This document shows, piece by piece, positions 17,549 to 26,794 of a stretch of 64,000 bases of DNA. The stretch is from Bordetella parapertussis. GTDB taxonomy: Bacteria; Pseudomonadota; Gammaproteobacteria; Burkholderiales; Burkholderiaceae_C. The first letter of the stretch is position 1; each line of letters starts with the position of its first letter. A program made the position numbers and the translations under genes. The DNA lies in the NCBI GenBank assembly GCA_945861305.1, contig CAMATW010000004.1:1-64000 (forward strand). Reading direction: 5' to 3'. A model generated the notes under the pieces. It was not told where the DNA came from. It saw nothing but the letters and a program-made list of their open reading frames with translations, and made no database searches.

Positions 17549-18043
17549 GTGTCGATCAAAAGTGAAAAAGACTTTGCGTCAGGCGTGATGTTCATTGCCA
17601 CCGGTGGTGGTTTTGCTTGGGCCAGCGCGTCTTCTTACACCATTGGCTCTGCCAGTCAGATGGGGCCGGGTTATTTTCCGTTGGTGTTGGGCCTGATTTT
17701 GTCCCTGCTGGGGGCGTTCATTTTGTTCTTCTCATTGGTGGTTGAAACTTCCGATGGCGGAAAAGTAGGCGACTTTGCTTGGCGACCCTTGTTGTGTATT
17801 TTGGGCGCCAATTTGGCTTTTGGCGCATTGCTTGGCGGCTTACCGAGCATTGGTTTGCCCTCCATGGGCTTGGTGGTGGCAACCGTGGCACTGACAGTGA
17901 TTGCCGCCATGGCGGACGAAACTGCCTTCCAAATTCGCCGTGTGCTGGTGCTCTCCACTGTTTTGGCTGCCGGCAGTTATGGCATTTTCATTGCCTTGCT
18001 GGGCTTGACCATGCCAGTGTGGCCAGCGTTCTTGGTTGCGTAG
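17549..18043 (+). CDS. tctB: Tripartite tricarboxylate transporter small membrane subunit TctB
   Basis: Small membrane subunit of a TTT-family solute transporter. The product is 164 residues from a GTG at 17549 (start uncertain; a longer TTG-initiated frame overlaps the preceding gene). Four hydrophobic segments are visible, and the family opening is seen in KDFASGVMFIATGGGFAWASASSYTIGSASQMGPGYFPLVLG. It lies 11 bases upstream of tctA. No tctC (periplasmic binding protein) gene adjoins the pair. Confidence 0.85.
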   Translation: MSIKSEKDFASGVMFIATGGGFAWASASSYTIGSASQMGPGYFPLVLGLILSLLGAFILFFSLVVETSDGGKVGDFAWRPLLCILGANLAFGALLGGLPSIGLPSMGLVVATVALTVIAAMADETAFQIRRVLVLSTVLAAGSYGIFIALLGLTMPVWPAFLVA

Positions 18044-18054
18044 ACAGGGCTGCA

Positions 18055-19566
18055 ATGGACTTACTTGCCAACTTAGCCACCGGTTTTGGGGTTGCGGCCA
18101 CCCCCATCAACTTGCTGTATGCCTTGGTGGGTTGCTTGCTGGGCACCTTGATTGGCGTGTTGCCCGGTATCGGGCCAGTGGCGACCATCGCCATGTTGTT
18201 GCCGGCCACCTATGCCTTGCCCCCTGTATCGGCCTTGATCATGTTGGCCGGTATTTACTACGGCGCGCAGTATGGTGGTTCCACCACCGCCATTTTGGTC
18301 AATCTGCCAGGTGAATCGTCTTCGGTGGTGACCACCCTCGACGGCTACCAAATGGCCAGACAAGGCCGCGCCGGACCAGCCTTGGCGGCAGCTGGTTTGG
18401 GTTCGTTTTTTGCAGGCTGTGTGGGTACTTTGTTGTTGGCAGCCTTTGCCGCGCCTTTGACCGAGATGGCCTTTGCCTTTGGCCCAGCTGAATACTGCGC
18501 CTTGATGGTGTTGGGCTTGGTGGGCGCGGTGGTGTTGGCTTCGGGCTCACTGCTCAAAGCCATTGCCATGATTATTTTGGGTTTGCTGCTTGGACTGGTG
18601 GGCACCGATGTCAACTCAGGGATTGCACGCTTTAGCATGGACATTCCAGAGTTGGCCGATGGTATTGGCTTTGTTGCGGTGGCCATGGGCGTGTTTGGCT
18701 ACGGTGAAATCATCACCAATTTGGCCAAGTCGGGAGAAGACCGCGAAGTCTTTACTGCCAAAGTGCAAGGGCTGATGCCTACACGTGAAGACTTTCGCCA
18801 AATGATGCCCGCTATTTTGCGTGGCACAGCTTTGGGATCGCTATTGGGCGTCTTGCCAGGCGGCGGTGCCGTCTTGGCTTCGTTTGCAGCCTACACCTTA
18901 GAGAAAAAAATCAAACTCAAAGCCGGCGAAGTGCCTTTGGGCCAAGGCAATATCCGCGGTGTTGCGTCCCCCGAGTCGGCCAATAACGCCGGTGCGCAAA
19001 CCTCGTTCATCCCCTTGCTGACTTTGGGCATTCCGCCCAACGCGGTGATGGCGCTGATGGTGGGCGCCATGACCATCCACAACATACAACCTGGCCCGCA
19101 GGTGATGACGGTCAACCCCGAGTTGTTTTGGGGCTTGATCGCGTCCATGTGGATTGGCAACCTGATGCTGATTGTGTTGAACCTGCCCATGATTGGTATT
19201 TGGATCAAACTCTTAACCGTTCCCTACCACTACCTGTTTCCGGCCATTGTGTTGTTTTGCGCAATTGGGGTGTACACCACCAACAACGCCACGTTTGATA
19301 TTGCGCTCGTGGCCGCTTTTGGTTTGGCTGGCTATCTTTTTTACCAACTCGGTTGTGAGCCAGCGCCCTTGTTACTGGGCTTTGTGCTGGGTCCCATGAT
19401 GGAAGAGTATTTGAAACGAGCCCTGAAATTGGCGCGCGGCGACTGGTCGGTGTTCATCACCCGCCCCCTGTCGGCTGCTTTGCTGGCAGTGGCCGTGGTC
19501 TTGGTGGTCATGGTGCTGTTGCCAGCGGTGAAGTCCAAACGTGAAGAAGCCTTTGTCGAAGATTGA
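18055..19566 (+). CDS. tctA: Tripartite tricarboxylate transporter large membrane subunit TctA
   Basis: Large permease of the TTT transporter, 503 residues with about 12 membrane segments. Family motifs: GTLIGVLPGIGPVATIAMLLP, YYGAQYGGSTTAILVNLPGE, GYQMARQGRAGPALA, GSLLGVLPGGGAVLASF, ASPESANNAGAQTSFIPLLTLGIPPNAVMALM. It imports an organic acid, driven by a cation gradient, with a TctC partner. The ligand is unknown because TctC sets specificity. The start is the ATG at 18055, placed 11 bases after tctB. Confidence 0.95.
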   Translation: MDLLANLATGFGVAATPINLLYALVGCLLGTLIGVLPGIGPVATIAMLLPATYALPPVSALIMLAGIYYGAQYGGSTTAILVNLPGESSSVVTTLDGYQMARQGRAGPALAAAGLGSFFAGCVGTLLLAAFAAPLTEMAFAFGPAEYCALMVLGLVGAVVLASGSLLKAIAMIILGLLLGLVGTDVNSGIARFSMDIPELADGIGFVAVAMGVFGYGEIITNLAKSGEDREVFTAKVQGLMPTREDFRQMMPAILRGTALGSLLGVLPGGGAVLASFAAYTLEKKIKLKAGEVPLGQGNIRGVASPESANNAGAQTSFIPLLTLGIPPNAVMALMVGAMTIHNIQPGPQVMTVNPELFWGLIASMWIGNLMLIVLNLPMIGIWIKLLTVPYHYLFPAIVLFCAIGVYTTNNATFDIALVAAFGLAGYLFYQLGCEPAPLLLGFVLGPMMEEYLKRALKLARGDWSVFITRPLSAALLAVAVVLVVMVLLPAVKSKREEAFVED

Positions 19567-19571
19567 CGAGC

Positions 19572-20861
19572 ATGTTGGTTAACGAACACCCGCTGCGCCG
19601 TGCTTTGCACAACGAAGTGCATGCTCGCCCCCCCGAGCCCATGACCGCGCCTTTGGCCATCAGCCATGTGGTGATGCTGGCCGATGTTGATGCGCGTCAA
19701 GCCAGTCGCGAGCATTTGGCTGCCTTGTTGCGCGACCACCATTTGCCGGTGCCCGATGAACATGTCAACCATTTGCGGGTAGACATGGGCACATGGCGAC
19801 TGCGCTGGGAACTGCACACTGAGTTCGTCACTTGGACCTTCATGGCAGATGCGCCCATGGGTTTGCCCAAAGGGGAAGACTACGACTTGGCCATGCGCCT
19901 TTTGCCACAAGCTTGGTTGAAAGAGTTGCCGGGTGAATGTTTGGCACATATCCAACTGTGGGCCAAGCTCACCGAAGACTTGTCAGACCGCGAGGAGCTT
20001 CACCAGCAATTTCGTGAGAACAGCTTGGTGGCTTGTCAGTTGGCTGAAGGCTCGGCGACTTTGCATACCGATTTTCAAATCGACCCCAATGGTTGCTCGC
20101 GCATGTTGTTGCGTGTAGGCCAGCTTAGTCAGCGCCGCTTGGGTCGTTTGGTGCAGCGTTTGCTTGAGATCGAAACCTACCGCATGATGGCTTTGCTGGG
20201 CCTGCCCATTGCCCGCAGCGCGGTGCCCGCCTTGGCCACCGCCGAGCAAGAGTTGGCTGATTTGGCGCAAGCCATTCGCAGCGCCAGCCATGACCAAGAA
20301 GCCCAACTCTTAGACCGTTTGACCCGTTTGGCAGGACAGGTTGAAGGTTTATATGCATCGCAGCATTCACGTTTTTCTGCCAGCAAGGCTTACTTCGAGT
20401 TGGTGGACCGGCGCATCAAAGACATACGCGAAACACGTTTGCCAGGTTTTCAGTCGGTTGGCGAGTTCATGGAGCGACGCTTAAGCCCAGCCCGTAGCAC
20501 CTGCGACTGGGTGGCCAAACGCCAAACCGCTTTGTCCGAGCGCGTCTCGCGCATGAGCAATTTGCTGCGCACACGGGTGGACTTTCAGCAAGAGCAAAGC
20601 AGCCAAGCTTTGCTCACTGCAATGAACAAACGTCAAGGTATGCAACTCAAATTGCAAACCACGGTGGAAGGTTTGTCGGTGGCGGCCATCACTTACTACA
20701 TTGCCGGCTTGGTGCATTACATGGCCGAAGGCTTGCAAGCCAAGGGGCTGATTCCCAACCCCGCGATGGCCACAGCTGTCGCCGTGCCGTTCATTGCTCT
20801 GGTGATCTGGTGGATCACCCGTCGATTGCATTACAAAGTACTTAAAACTGATAAACCATGA
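19572..20861 (+). CDS. DUF3422 family membrane-anchored protein
   Basis: Protein of 429 residues matching the DUF3422 family, function unknown. It opens HPLRRALHNEVHARPPEPM, which is diagnostic. A long soluble, partly helical region follows (about residues 210-350, rich in Arg/Glu/Gln). The C-terminus has two hydrophobic helices (GLSVAAITYYIAGLVHYMAEGL and AMATAVAVPFIALVIWWI) and ends in a basic tail. A TTG at 19563 overlapping the tctA stop is an alternative start. The stop overlaps the gamma-glutamyltransferase gene by 4 bases. Confidence 0.85.
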   Translation: MLVNEHPLRRALHNEVHARPPEPMTAPLAISHVVMLADVDARQASREHLAALLRDHHLPVPDEHVNHLRVDMGTWRLRWELHTEFVTWTFMADAPMGLPKGEDYDLAMRLLPQAWLKELPGECLAHIQLWAKLTEDLSDREELHQQFRENSLVACQLAEGSATLHTDFQIDPNGCSRMLLRVGQLSQRRLGRLVQRLLEIETYRMMALLGLPIARSAVPALATAEQELADLAQAIRSASHDQEAQLLDRLTRLAGQVEGLYASQHSRFSASKAYFELVDRRIKDIRETRLPGFQSVGEFMERRLSPARSTCDWVAKRQTALSERVSRMSNLLRTRVDFQQEQSSQALLTAMNKRQGMQLKLQTTVEGLSVAAITYYIAGLVHYMAEGLQAKGLIPNPAMATAVAVPFIALVIWWITRRLHYKVLKTDKP

Positions 20862-22480
20862 CCTTTAACTTTTCCAATCCCTACGCCAGCACACGCTTAC
20901 CGGTTTTTGCCCGCAACATTGTTTCTACCTCTCACCCTTTGGCCGCGCAAGCGGGCCTGCGCATCTTGTGGCAAGGCGGCAATGCGGTGGACGCTGCCAT
21001 CGCAGCGGCTGCGGTGCTCACCATCGTCGAGCCTGTCAGCTGCGGTTTGGGGTCGGATGCGTTTTGTATTTTGTGGGACGGCAAAGCCTTGCATGGTTTG
21101 AACGCTTCGGGGCGAGCGCCGCAAGCGTGGACGCCCGAGTACTTCCAAAACAAATACGGCCCTGACGCGATGCAGCCACCCAAGCGCGGCATCGATTCGG
21201 TGACGGTGCCAGGCGCGGTGGCCAGTTGGGTAGCGATGAGCGAGCGCTTTGGCAAACTGCTCTTTGCCGATTTATTGCAGTCGGCCATCGAGATCGCTGA
21301 GCGTGGCTACTTGCTGAGCGTGGTGGTGCAAGAAAAATGGGCTGCTGCGGTGCAGGAGCTACACAATCAACCTGGCTTTGCCGATCATTTGTTGCCTTGG
21401 GGTCGGGCACCGCAAGTGGGCGAGTTGTTCCAGTTTCCGGCAGCCGCTCGCGGCTTACGTGCCATTGCCAACACCAAGGGTAAAGCGTTTTACGGCGGTG
21501 AAATCGCCCATGCATTGGAGAAGTTCTCCAATGCCCACGGCGGCAGTTTGAAAGCCAGCGACTTTGCGGCTTACAAAGCCGATTGGGTCACACCCATTGC
21601 GCAAAACTACCGTGGCCACACCTTGCATGAAATTCCACCGAATGGCCAAGGCATTGCTGCACTCATCACCTTGGGCATTTTGGGTAATTTCGATTTGGCT
21701 ACGTTGGCGCTGGACGGTGTGGATTCACAGCACTTGCAAATCGAGGCGATGAAGCTGGCCTTTGCCGATGTCTACCGCTATGTGGCCGACGAAGCTAGCA
21801 TGGAAGTCACGGCGCAACAGATGTTGGACCCTGCATATTTAAAGCAACGCGCTGGCCTGATTGACATGAAGAAAGCGCAAGACTTCAAAGCCGGCAACCC
21901 TGCCAAGGGCGGCACGATTTACCTGACTGCTGCCGATGAAAACGGCATGATGGTCAGCTTCATCCAAAGCAATTACATGGGCTTTGGTTCGGGCTGTGTC
22001 GAGCCTGCATTTGGTATCAGCTTGCAAAACCGAGGTCACGCTTTCGCGGTGCGCTCGGGCGGCTTGAACCCCGCCAATTTGGTGGCACCTGGCAAACGAC
22101 CTTTCCACACCATCATTCCCGCCTTCCTCACCAAAGACGGCCAGCCGGTGATGAGCTACGGGGTGATGGGCGCGAACATGCAACCCCAAGGCCATGTGCA
22201 AACCTTGGTGCGCATGCTCGACTACCAACAAAACCCACAAGCGGCATGTGACGCGCCACGTTGGCGCTACAACGATGGCTTGGTCATCAACGTTGAGTCG
22301 GCGATGGACCCGCACACCGTCAAAGGCTTGCAGGCTTTGGGACACCAAATGGAAGTCATCAAGGACAGCTACCAAGACTTTGGCTCAGGCCAGTTCATCT
22401 GGCGCATGGGCGACCCCAAGGTGCAAGGCTATGTGGCGGCCAGCGATTCGCGCCGCGACGGCTTGGTCGCGGGTTTTTAA
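20858..22480 (+). CDS. Gamma-glutamyltransferase family protein, no signal peptide
   Basis: N-terminal nucleophile hydrolase of 540 residues. The catalytic Thr is visible as Thr353 in KGGTIYLTAADENG, where self-cleavage would separate the large and small subunits. Other motifs: GGNAVDAAIAAAAVLTIVEP, GIDSVTVPGAVASW, EIPPNGQGIAALITLGIL, FHTIIPAFLTKDGQPVMSYGVMG. No signal peptide is present, so unlike E. coli Ggt it should be cytoplasmic. It is closer to the YwrD/acylase-like branch. It may cleave gamma-glutamyl or other amides; the substrate is not determined by sequence. Confidence 0.85.
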   Translation: MTFNFSNPYASTRLPVFARNIVSTSHPLAAQAGLRILWQGGNAVDAAIAAAAVLTIVEPVSCGLGSDAFCILWDGKALHGLNASGRAPQAWTPEYFQNKYGPDAMQPPKRGIDSVTVPGAVASWVAMSERFGKLLFADLLQSAIEIAERGYLLSVVVQEKWAAAVQELHNQPGFADHLLPWGRAPQVGELFQFPAAARGLRAIANTKGKAFYGGEIAHALEKFSNAHGGSLKASDFAAYKADWVTPIAQNYRGHTLHEIPPNGQGIAALITLGILGNFDLATLALDGVDSQHLQIEAMKLAFADVYRYVADEASMEVTAQQMLDPAYLKQRAGLIDMKKAQDFKAGNPAKGGTIYLTAADENGMMVSFIQSNYMGFGSGCVEPAFGISLQNRGHAFAVRSGGLNPANLVAPGKRPFHTIIPAFLTKDGQPVMSYGVMGANMQPQGHVQTLVRMLDYQQNPQAACDAPRWRYNDGLVINVESAMDPHTVKGLQALGHQMEVIKDSYQDFGSGQFIWRMGDPKVQGYVAASDSRRDGLVAGF

Positions 22481-22501
22481 GTTTTGAATACTTCTGCAGC
22501 G

Positions 22502-23410
22502 ATGGCAAAGCCTCGCCTGTCGCCACATGCCACTGGCGTGCTGTTGGCACTGGCTGGCGCCATCACGTTCAGCGGCAAGGCCATCATCGTCAAACTGTCG
22601 TACCGCTATGGCGTGGACGCGGTCACCGTCATCATGGTGCGGATGCTGTGGTCGCTGCCCATGTTCATGGCGCTGGCATGGTGGGCGTCGCGCAGCACCC
22701 ATGCCCAAGAAAACCCCTTGCAGTGGCGCGATGCGCCCATCATCATTGCCTTGGGTGTGCTGGGTTATTACTTGGCCAGCTTTTTGGATTTTTTGGGTTT
22801 GCAGTACGTCAGCGCGAGTTTGGAGCGGCTGATTTTGTATTTGAACCCCACCTTGGTGTTGCTGTTGAGCGCCTTGCTTTATAAGCGCCGTGTCCGCCCC
22901 GTTCGTGCCTTGGCGATGGCGGTCAGTTACGCGGGTGTGCTGTTGGTGTTCGGCCATGAAGTGAACTTGGCGGGACCGGACGCGGTCACGGGCGCCCTGT
23001 TTGTGTTGGCCAGCGCCCTGAGCTACGCTTTGTATTTAATGTTCAGCGGAGAAGTCGTCAAACGCATAGGCTCCATGCGTCTGGTGGGTTGGGCGTCTTC
23101 AGTGGCTTGCATCTGTTGTTTGGCACAATTTGCCTTGTTGCGACCCTTGAGCACCGTGATACCTGTGGAGGTCTGGTGGTGGGGTTTGCTCAACGCCACC
23201 GCTTGTACCGTGGCGCCTGTGTGGATGGTGATGTTGGCGATCGAGCGCATTGGCGCGGCACTCACCTCGCAAACTGGCATGATTGGTCCCCTGTCCACCC
23301 TGTTGTTGAGTGTGTGGGTGTTGGGCGAACCGTTCAATGCGTGGATTGGTCTGGGTACCGTCTTGGTGCTTGGTGGTGTGTTTCTGGCTTCTCGTTATGG
23401 AGATAAATAA
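22502..23410 (+). CDS. EamA/DMT family transporter
   Basis: Inner-membrane exporter-type protein of 302 residues with ten predicted helices in two EamA repeats. Repeat 1 begins ATGVLLALAGAITFSGKAIIVKL; repeat 2 begins GALFVLASALSYALYLMFSGEVV and contains ERIGAALTSQTGMIGPLSTLLLS. The substrate is unknown. A TTG at 22484 would add six residues. The stop overlaps the next start by one base (TAATG), so the two may be translated together. Confidence 0.82.
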   Translation: MAKPRLSPHATGVLLALAGAITFSGKAIIVKLSYRYGVDAVTVIMVRMLWSLPMFMALAWWASRSTHAQENPLQWRDAPIIIALGVLGYYLASFLDFLGLQYVSASLERLILYLNPTLVLLLSALLYKRRVRPVRALAMAVSYAGVLLVFGHEVNLAGPDAVTGALFVLASALSYALYLMFSGEVVKRIGSMRLVGWASSVACICCLAQFALLRPLSTVIPVEVWWWGLLNATACTVAPVWMVMLAIERIGAALTSQTGMIGPLSTLLLSVWVLGEPFNAWIGLGTVLVLGGVFLASRYGDK

Positions 23411-24204
23411 TGGATTTAGGACTCAAAGGTAAATGGGCTTTGGTGGGCGGCGCGAGCAAGGGCTTGGGCTTGGGTTGCGCCACGGCACTGGCGCAAGCAG
23501 GTGTGAATGTGGTGATGGTTTCGCGTGGCGCTGAAGCCTTGGAAGCCTCCGCCGCCAAACTGCGTTTGCTGGGTGTGACGGTGTTGACTGTGGCCCAAGA
23601 CATCACCACCGAAGCAGGACGTGCCGCTATTTGGTCGGTAGCTGGTGGCCCTGGCAGAAACTACGACATCGTGGTGACCAATGCGGGTGGCCCACCTCCT
23701 GGCGACTTTCGCGAATGGGACCGCGATGCTTGGATCAAAGCGGTCGACGCGAATATGCTCACCCCCATTGAACTGATCAAAGCCACGGTGGACGGCATGG
23801 CCTCGCGCGGTTTTGGGCGCATCGTGAACATCACTTCCAGCGCGGTCAAAGCACCTATCGATATTTTGGGTTTGTCCAATGGTGCTCGCAGTGGCTTGAC
23901 AGGTTTTGTGGCAGGTCTTTCACGTACCACGGCTTTGGCTGGCAAGAATGTCACCATCAACAGCTTATTGCCCGGTGCGTTTGATACCGATCGTTTGAAA
24001 ACCACCTTGGCAGGTGCGGCTGCCAAAACTGGTCAAAGCATAGAAGCCTTGGCTGAAGCCCGCAAAAAAATGGCACCTGCCCAGCGTTTTGGTCACCCTG
24101 ATGAATTTGGTCAAACCTGCGCGTTTTTGTGCAGCCAGCACGCCGGCTTCATCACCGGTCAAAACATCTTGATCGACGGCGGGGCCTTTCCAGGAACGCA
24201 CTGA
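23410..24204 (+). CDS. Short-chain dehydrogenase/reductase with altered YxxxK site
   Basis: SDR-fold protein of 264 residues. The cofactor loop GGASKGLGLG (13-22), the NAG motif at 91-93, Asn115 and Ser143 are present. Where the family has YxxxK, this protein has SNGAR: Ser156 and Arg160 at the +13 and +17 positions from Ser143. The C-terminal LCSQHAGFITGQNILIDGGAFPG is normal. The catalytic mechanism must differ, or the protein may be noncatalytic. I believe a subgroup with SN..R exists, but I cannot check it. It converges on the EamA gene 15 bases away. Confidence 0.82.
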   Translation: MDLGLKGKWALVGGASKGLGLGCATALAQAGVNVVMVSRGAEALEASAAKLRLLGVTVLTVAQDITTEAGRAAIWSVAGGPGRNYDIVVTNAGGPPPGDFREWDRDAWIKAVDANMLTPIELIKATVDGMASRGFGRIVNITSSAVKAPIDILGLSNGARSGLTGFVAGLSRTTALAGKNVTINSLLPGAFDTDRLKTTLAGAAAKTGQSIEALAEARKKMAPAQRFGHPDEFGQTCAFLCSQHAGFITGQNILIDGGAFPGTH

Positions 24205-24219
24205 CGCTGGGCTTGGCCA

Positions 24220-25146
24220 TTAAGCCCTCCGAGACGACACCACGATGCCGCCAGCAATCAACACAAACGCTGCTGCATGGTAGAGGTGTGGTGCATCTCC
24301 CAACAAGACGGTAGACATGACCGCTGCAAACAAGGGCGTGAGGTTGGCAAAAAACCCCGCGATATTGGGCCCCACCCGTTGTATGCCCAAACCCCAGCTG
24401 CGGTAAGCCAACAAGGCAGGGCCCAGCGCCACGTAAAGCAGTGCGGCGTAAAGCGGCCAACCCCATTCGATGTGCGGGTTGTCCATGTAGTTCCATTCCA
24501 AGGCGGTAGACAGGCCGCACCACAGCAAACCAAACACCATTTGCGCCATTAAAAAGTTGACCCAGTTGCTGCGAATCTCGGGCGGGTCTTTGGGTTGCGA
24601 CAACAACCAGCTGTACAGCGCCCAGCAAAGTACAGCGAACAGCACATACACATCGCCAATCACCAACTCTACCCGCAGCAAGGTTTGCCAATCACCGCGC
24701 CCGAGCACACACAGCACACCGGCGATGGACATGGCAGCACCCAGCAACTGGCGGCGGGTAATGCGTTGCTTGAACCACACCGCGCCCATGGCCAGCATGA
24801 ACACCGGCACGCTAGAGGCCACCAAAGTGACATTGATGGGGGTGGAGGTGTGCAGGGCTAAGTATTGAAAGCTGTTGTAACAGCCCACGCCCAGCAGGCT
24901 GAGCACCGCGTAGCGCCGCCAATGTGGCCATAGCGAGCTGCTGGGCAACAGCAGTCGCCAACCCCAAGGAAGAAGGATCACAAAGGCCAGCAACCAACGG
25001 AAAAAATTCAAGGTGATGGGCGGCACCATATCGGCCACCACCCTGCCCAAAATCGAGTTACCCGCCCACACCAAAGGCGGCAGCAGCAATAAACCGATGG
25101 TGGCAGGCGTCAAAAGCGGGGCGGGTGCGGGGGTGTTGTCAGACAT
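24220..25146 (-). CDS. EamA/DMT family transporter
   Basis: Second ten-helix DMT exporter in the region, 308 residues, on the opposite strand from the first (22502-23410) and clearly different in sequence. EamA repeat 1 starts LLLLPPLVWAGNSILGRVVADMVPP; repeat 2 begins around VIGDVYVLFAVLCWALYSWLLS. The ending is KxEAP-less, with a short Arg tail (SSRRA). The substrate is unknown. It is transcribed divergently from the quinone oxidoreductase with an 85-base gap. Confidence 0.82.
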   Translation of the reverse strand: MSDNTPAPAPLLTPATIGLLLLPPLVWAGNSILGRVVADMVPPITLNFFRWLLAFVILLPWGWRLLLPSSSLWPHWRRYAVLSLLGVGCYNSFQYLALHTSTPINVTLVASSVPVFMLAMGAVWFKQRITRRQLLGAAMSIAGVLCVLGRGDWQTLLRVELVIGDVYVLFAVLCWALYSWLLSQPKDPPEIRSNWVNFLMAQMVFGLLWCGLSTALEWNYMDNPHIEWGWPLYAALLYVALGPALLAYRSWGLGIQRVGPNIAGFFANLTPLFAAVMSTVLLGDAPHLYHAAAFVLIAGGIVVSSRRA

Positions 25147-25231
25147 GCGGGTGACACTCTAACCCACAGCCTGCCAAAATCGTGGCAGGATCGCGGTTTT
25201 CTTTTTCGCATTTGCAGCACTGGAGACAAGC

Positions 25232-26215
25232 ATGAGCAAAGCCATACACATCGCCCAAGTGGGCGGCCCCGAAGAACTGCACCTCGTCGATGTGGCGGTG
25301 GGTGATCCTGGTGCGGGTGAAATTCGCATCCGCCACAAAGCCGTGGGTTTGAACTTCATCGATGTTTACCACCGCACCGGTTTGTACCCGCTGACATTGC
25401 CGCATGGCTTGGGCATGGAAGCCTCGGGCGTGGTGGAAGCTGTGGGTGCAGGTGTGACGCATTTGAAAGCAGGGGACCGCGCTGCCTATGCCAGCGCCCC
25501 CCCAGGAAGTTATTGCGAAGCGCGGGTGATGCCTGCCAAAAACGTGTGCAAATTGCCCGACAACATCGACTTCGACATCGGCGCGGCCATGATGCTCAAG
25601 GGCTTGACGGTGCAGTATTTGCTTAAGCGCACATTGCCCCAAGCAGGTTTGCAAGCTGGCGACCCCATCTTGTTCCACGCCGCCGCAGGGGGTGTGGGGC
25701 TGATTGCTTGCCAATGGGCCAAAGCGCTGGGTTACCAACTCATTGGCACAGCAGGCAGCGATGAAAAATGTGCCTTGGCCAAAGTCAACGGCGCAGCCCA
25801 CGTCATCAACTACGCCACAGAAGATTTTGAAGCTCGTGTGAAAGACATCACCGGTGGCAAAGGCGTGAAAGTGGTCTATGACTCGGTCGGCAAAGACACT
25901 TGGGAGAAGTCGCTCAACTGTTTATCGCCTTTTGGTTTGATGGCCAGTTTTGGCAACGCTTCTGGGCCAGTGGCACCTTTTGCGCCTGGTGTGTTGGGTG
26001 CCAAAGGCTCCATTTACATGACCCGCCAAACCTTGTTCACCCACATCGCCACCCGCGAAGTGAACCAGCAAATGGCAGAAGATTTGTTTGAGGTGGTGGG
26101 CAGTGGCAAGGTGAAGATCCATATCGACCAACGCTACCCTTTGGCGGATGCGGCGCAAGCGCACCGCGATTTAGAAGCCCGCAAAACCACAGGCTGCACG
26201 ATTTTGACGGTATAA
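25232..26215 (+). CDS. NADPH:quinone oxidoreductase (QorA type)
   Basis: Zinc-independent medium-chain dehydrogenase/reductase of 327 residues. Motifs: GLNFIDVYHRTGLYPLTLPHGLGMEASGVVEAVG, the NADPH loop AAAGGVGLIACQWAKALG, and YDSVGKDTWEKSLNCLSPFGLMASFGNASG. The zinc-binding Cys and His of alcohol dehydrogenases are absent. It probably reduces quinones with NADPH, as E. coli QorA does. It ends convergent with lspA, 39 bases away. Confidence 0.9.
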   Translation: MSKAIHIAQVGGPEELHLVDVAVGDPGAGEIRIRHKAVGLNFIDVYHRTGLYPLTLPHGLGMEASGVVEAVGAGVTHLKAGDRAAYASAPPGSYCEARVMPAKNVCKLPDNIDFDIGAAMMLKGLTVQYLLKRTLPQAGLQAGDPILFHAAAGGVGLIACQWAKALGYQLIGTAGSDEKCALAKVNGAAHVINYATEDFEARVKDITGGKGVKVVYDSVGKDTWEKSLNCLSPFGLMASFGNASGPVAPFAPGVLGAKGSIYMTRQTLFTHIATREVNQQMAEDLFEVVGSGKVKIHIDQRYPLADAAQAHRDLEARKTTGCTILTV

Positions 26216-26254
26216 AGTTTTTGGCTTTTCCCTGAAACAGCCCTGCCGCCACAA

Positions 26255-26764
26255 CTACTGACTGCGCCTGAACCTGATCAACTCATCCAAGATCAGGCAA
26301 ACCGCGCCCACGCTGATGGCGCTGTCGGCGACATTGAAGGCAGGAAAATGGCCTTGGAAAAACACGGGCGATAACCAGTCCCAGTGAAAGTCCAAAAAAT
26401 CAATCACATGGCCGTAGAGCATACGGTCAATGACATTGCCAACAGCACCGCTCAACACCAGCGCCAGTGCAAAGCAAAACAGTTTTTGTGTGGGGTGGCT
26501 GCGCAGCAGCCACAAAATGAAAAACGTGGCCACCACGCCAATGGCGGTGAAAAACCAGCGCTGCCAGCCCGAAGCGGTAGACAACATTGAAAACGCCGCG
26601 CCGCTGTTGTGCACCCGCACCAAGTTGAAAAACGTGGTGACGTTTTGGCTGTCGCCTAAGGCAAAGCTGTCAACGATCAGCAGCTTGGTGAGTTGATCTG
26701 CCAGCAGTATCACAAAGGCAATGCCCAGCCACAGCAGCAAAGAGGGAGACTCGGTTTTGGTCAT
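26255..26764 (-). CDS. lspA: Lipoprotein signal peptidase LspA
   Basis: Aspartic peptidase that removes the signal peptide of prolipoproteins after diacylglyceryl transfer. The product is 169 residues with four membrane helices. The catalytic pair is Asp113 in [15 protein letters not shown] and Asp147 in FNVADSAI, and NSGAAFS is also conserved. It is third in the ribF-ileS-lspA operon, 30 bases after ileS. Its activity links it to the lipoprotein encoded at 48446 and to the Lol genes in this window. Confidence 0.95.
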   Translation of the reverse strand: MTKTESPSLLLWLGIAFVILLADQLTKLLIVDSFALGDSQNVTTFFNLVRVHNSGAAFSMLSTASGWQRWFFTAIGVVATFFILWLLRSHPTQKLFCFALALVLSGAVGNVIDRMLYGHVIDFLDFHWDWLSPVFFQGHFPAFNVADSAISVGAVCLILDELIRFRRSQ

Positions 26765-26794
26765 CGATCAACTGCGAATGGGTGCGTGCAAGGC

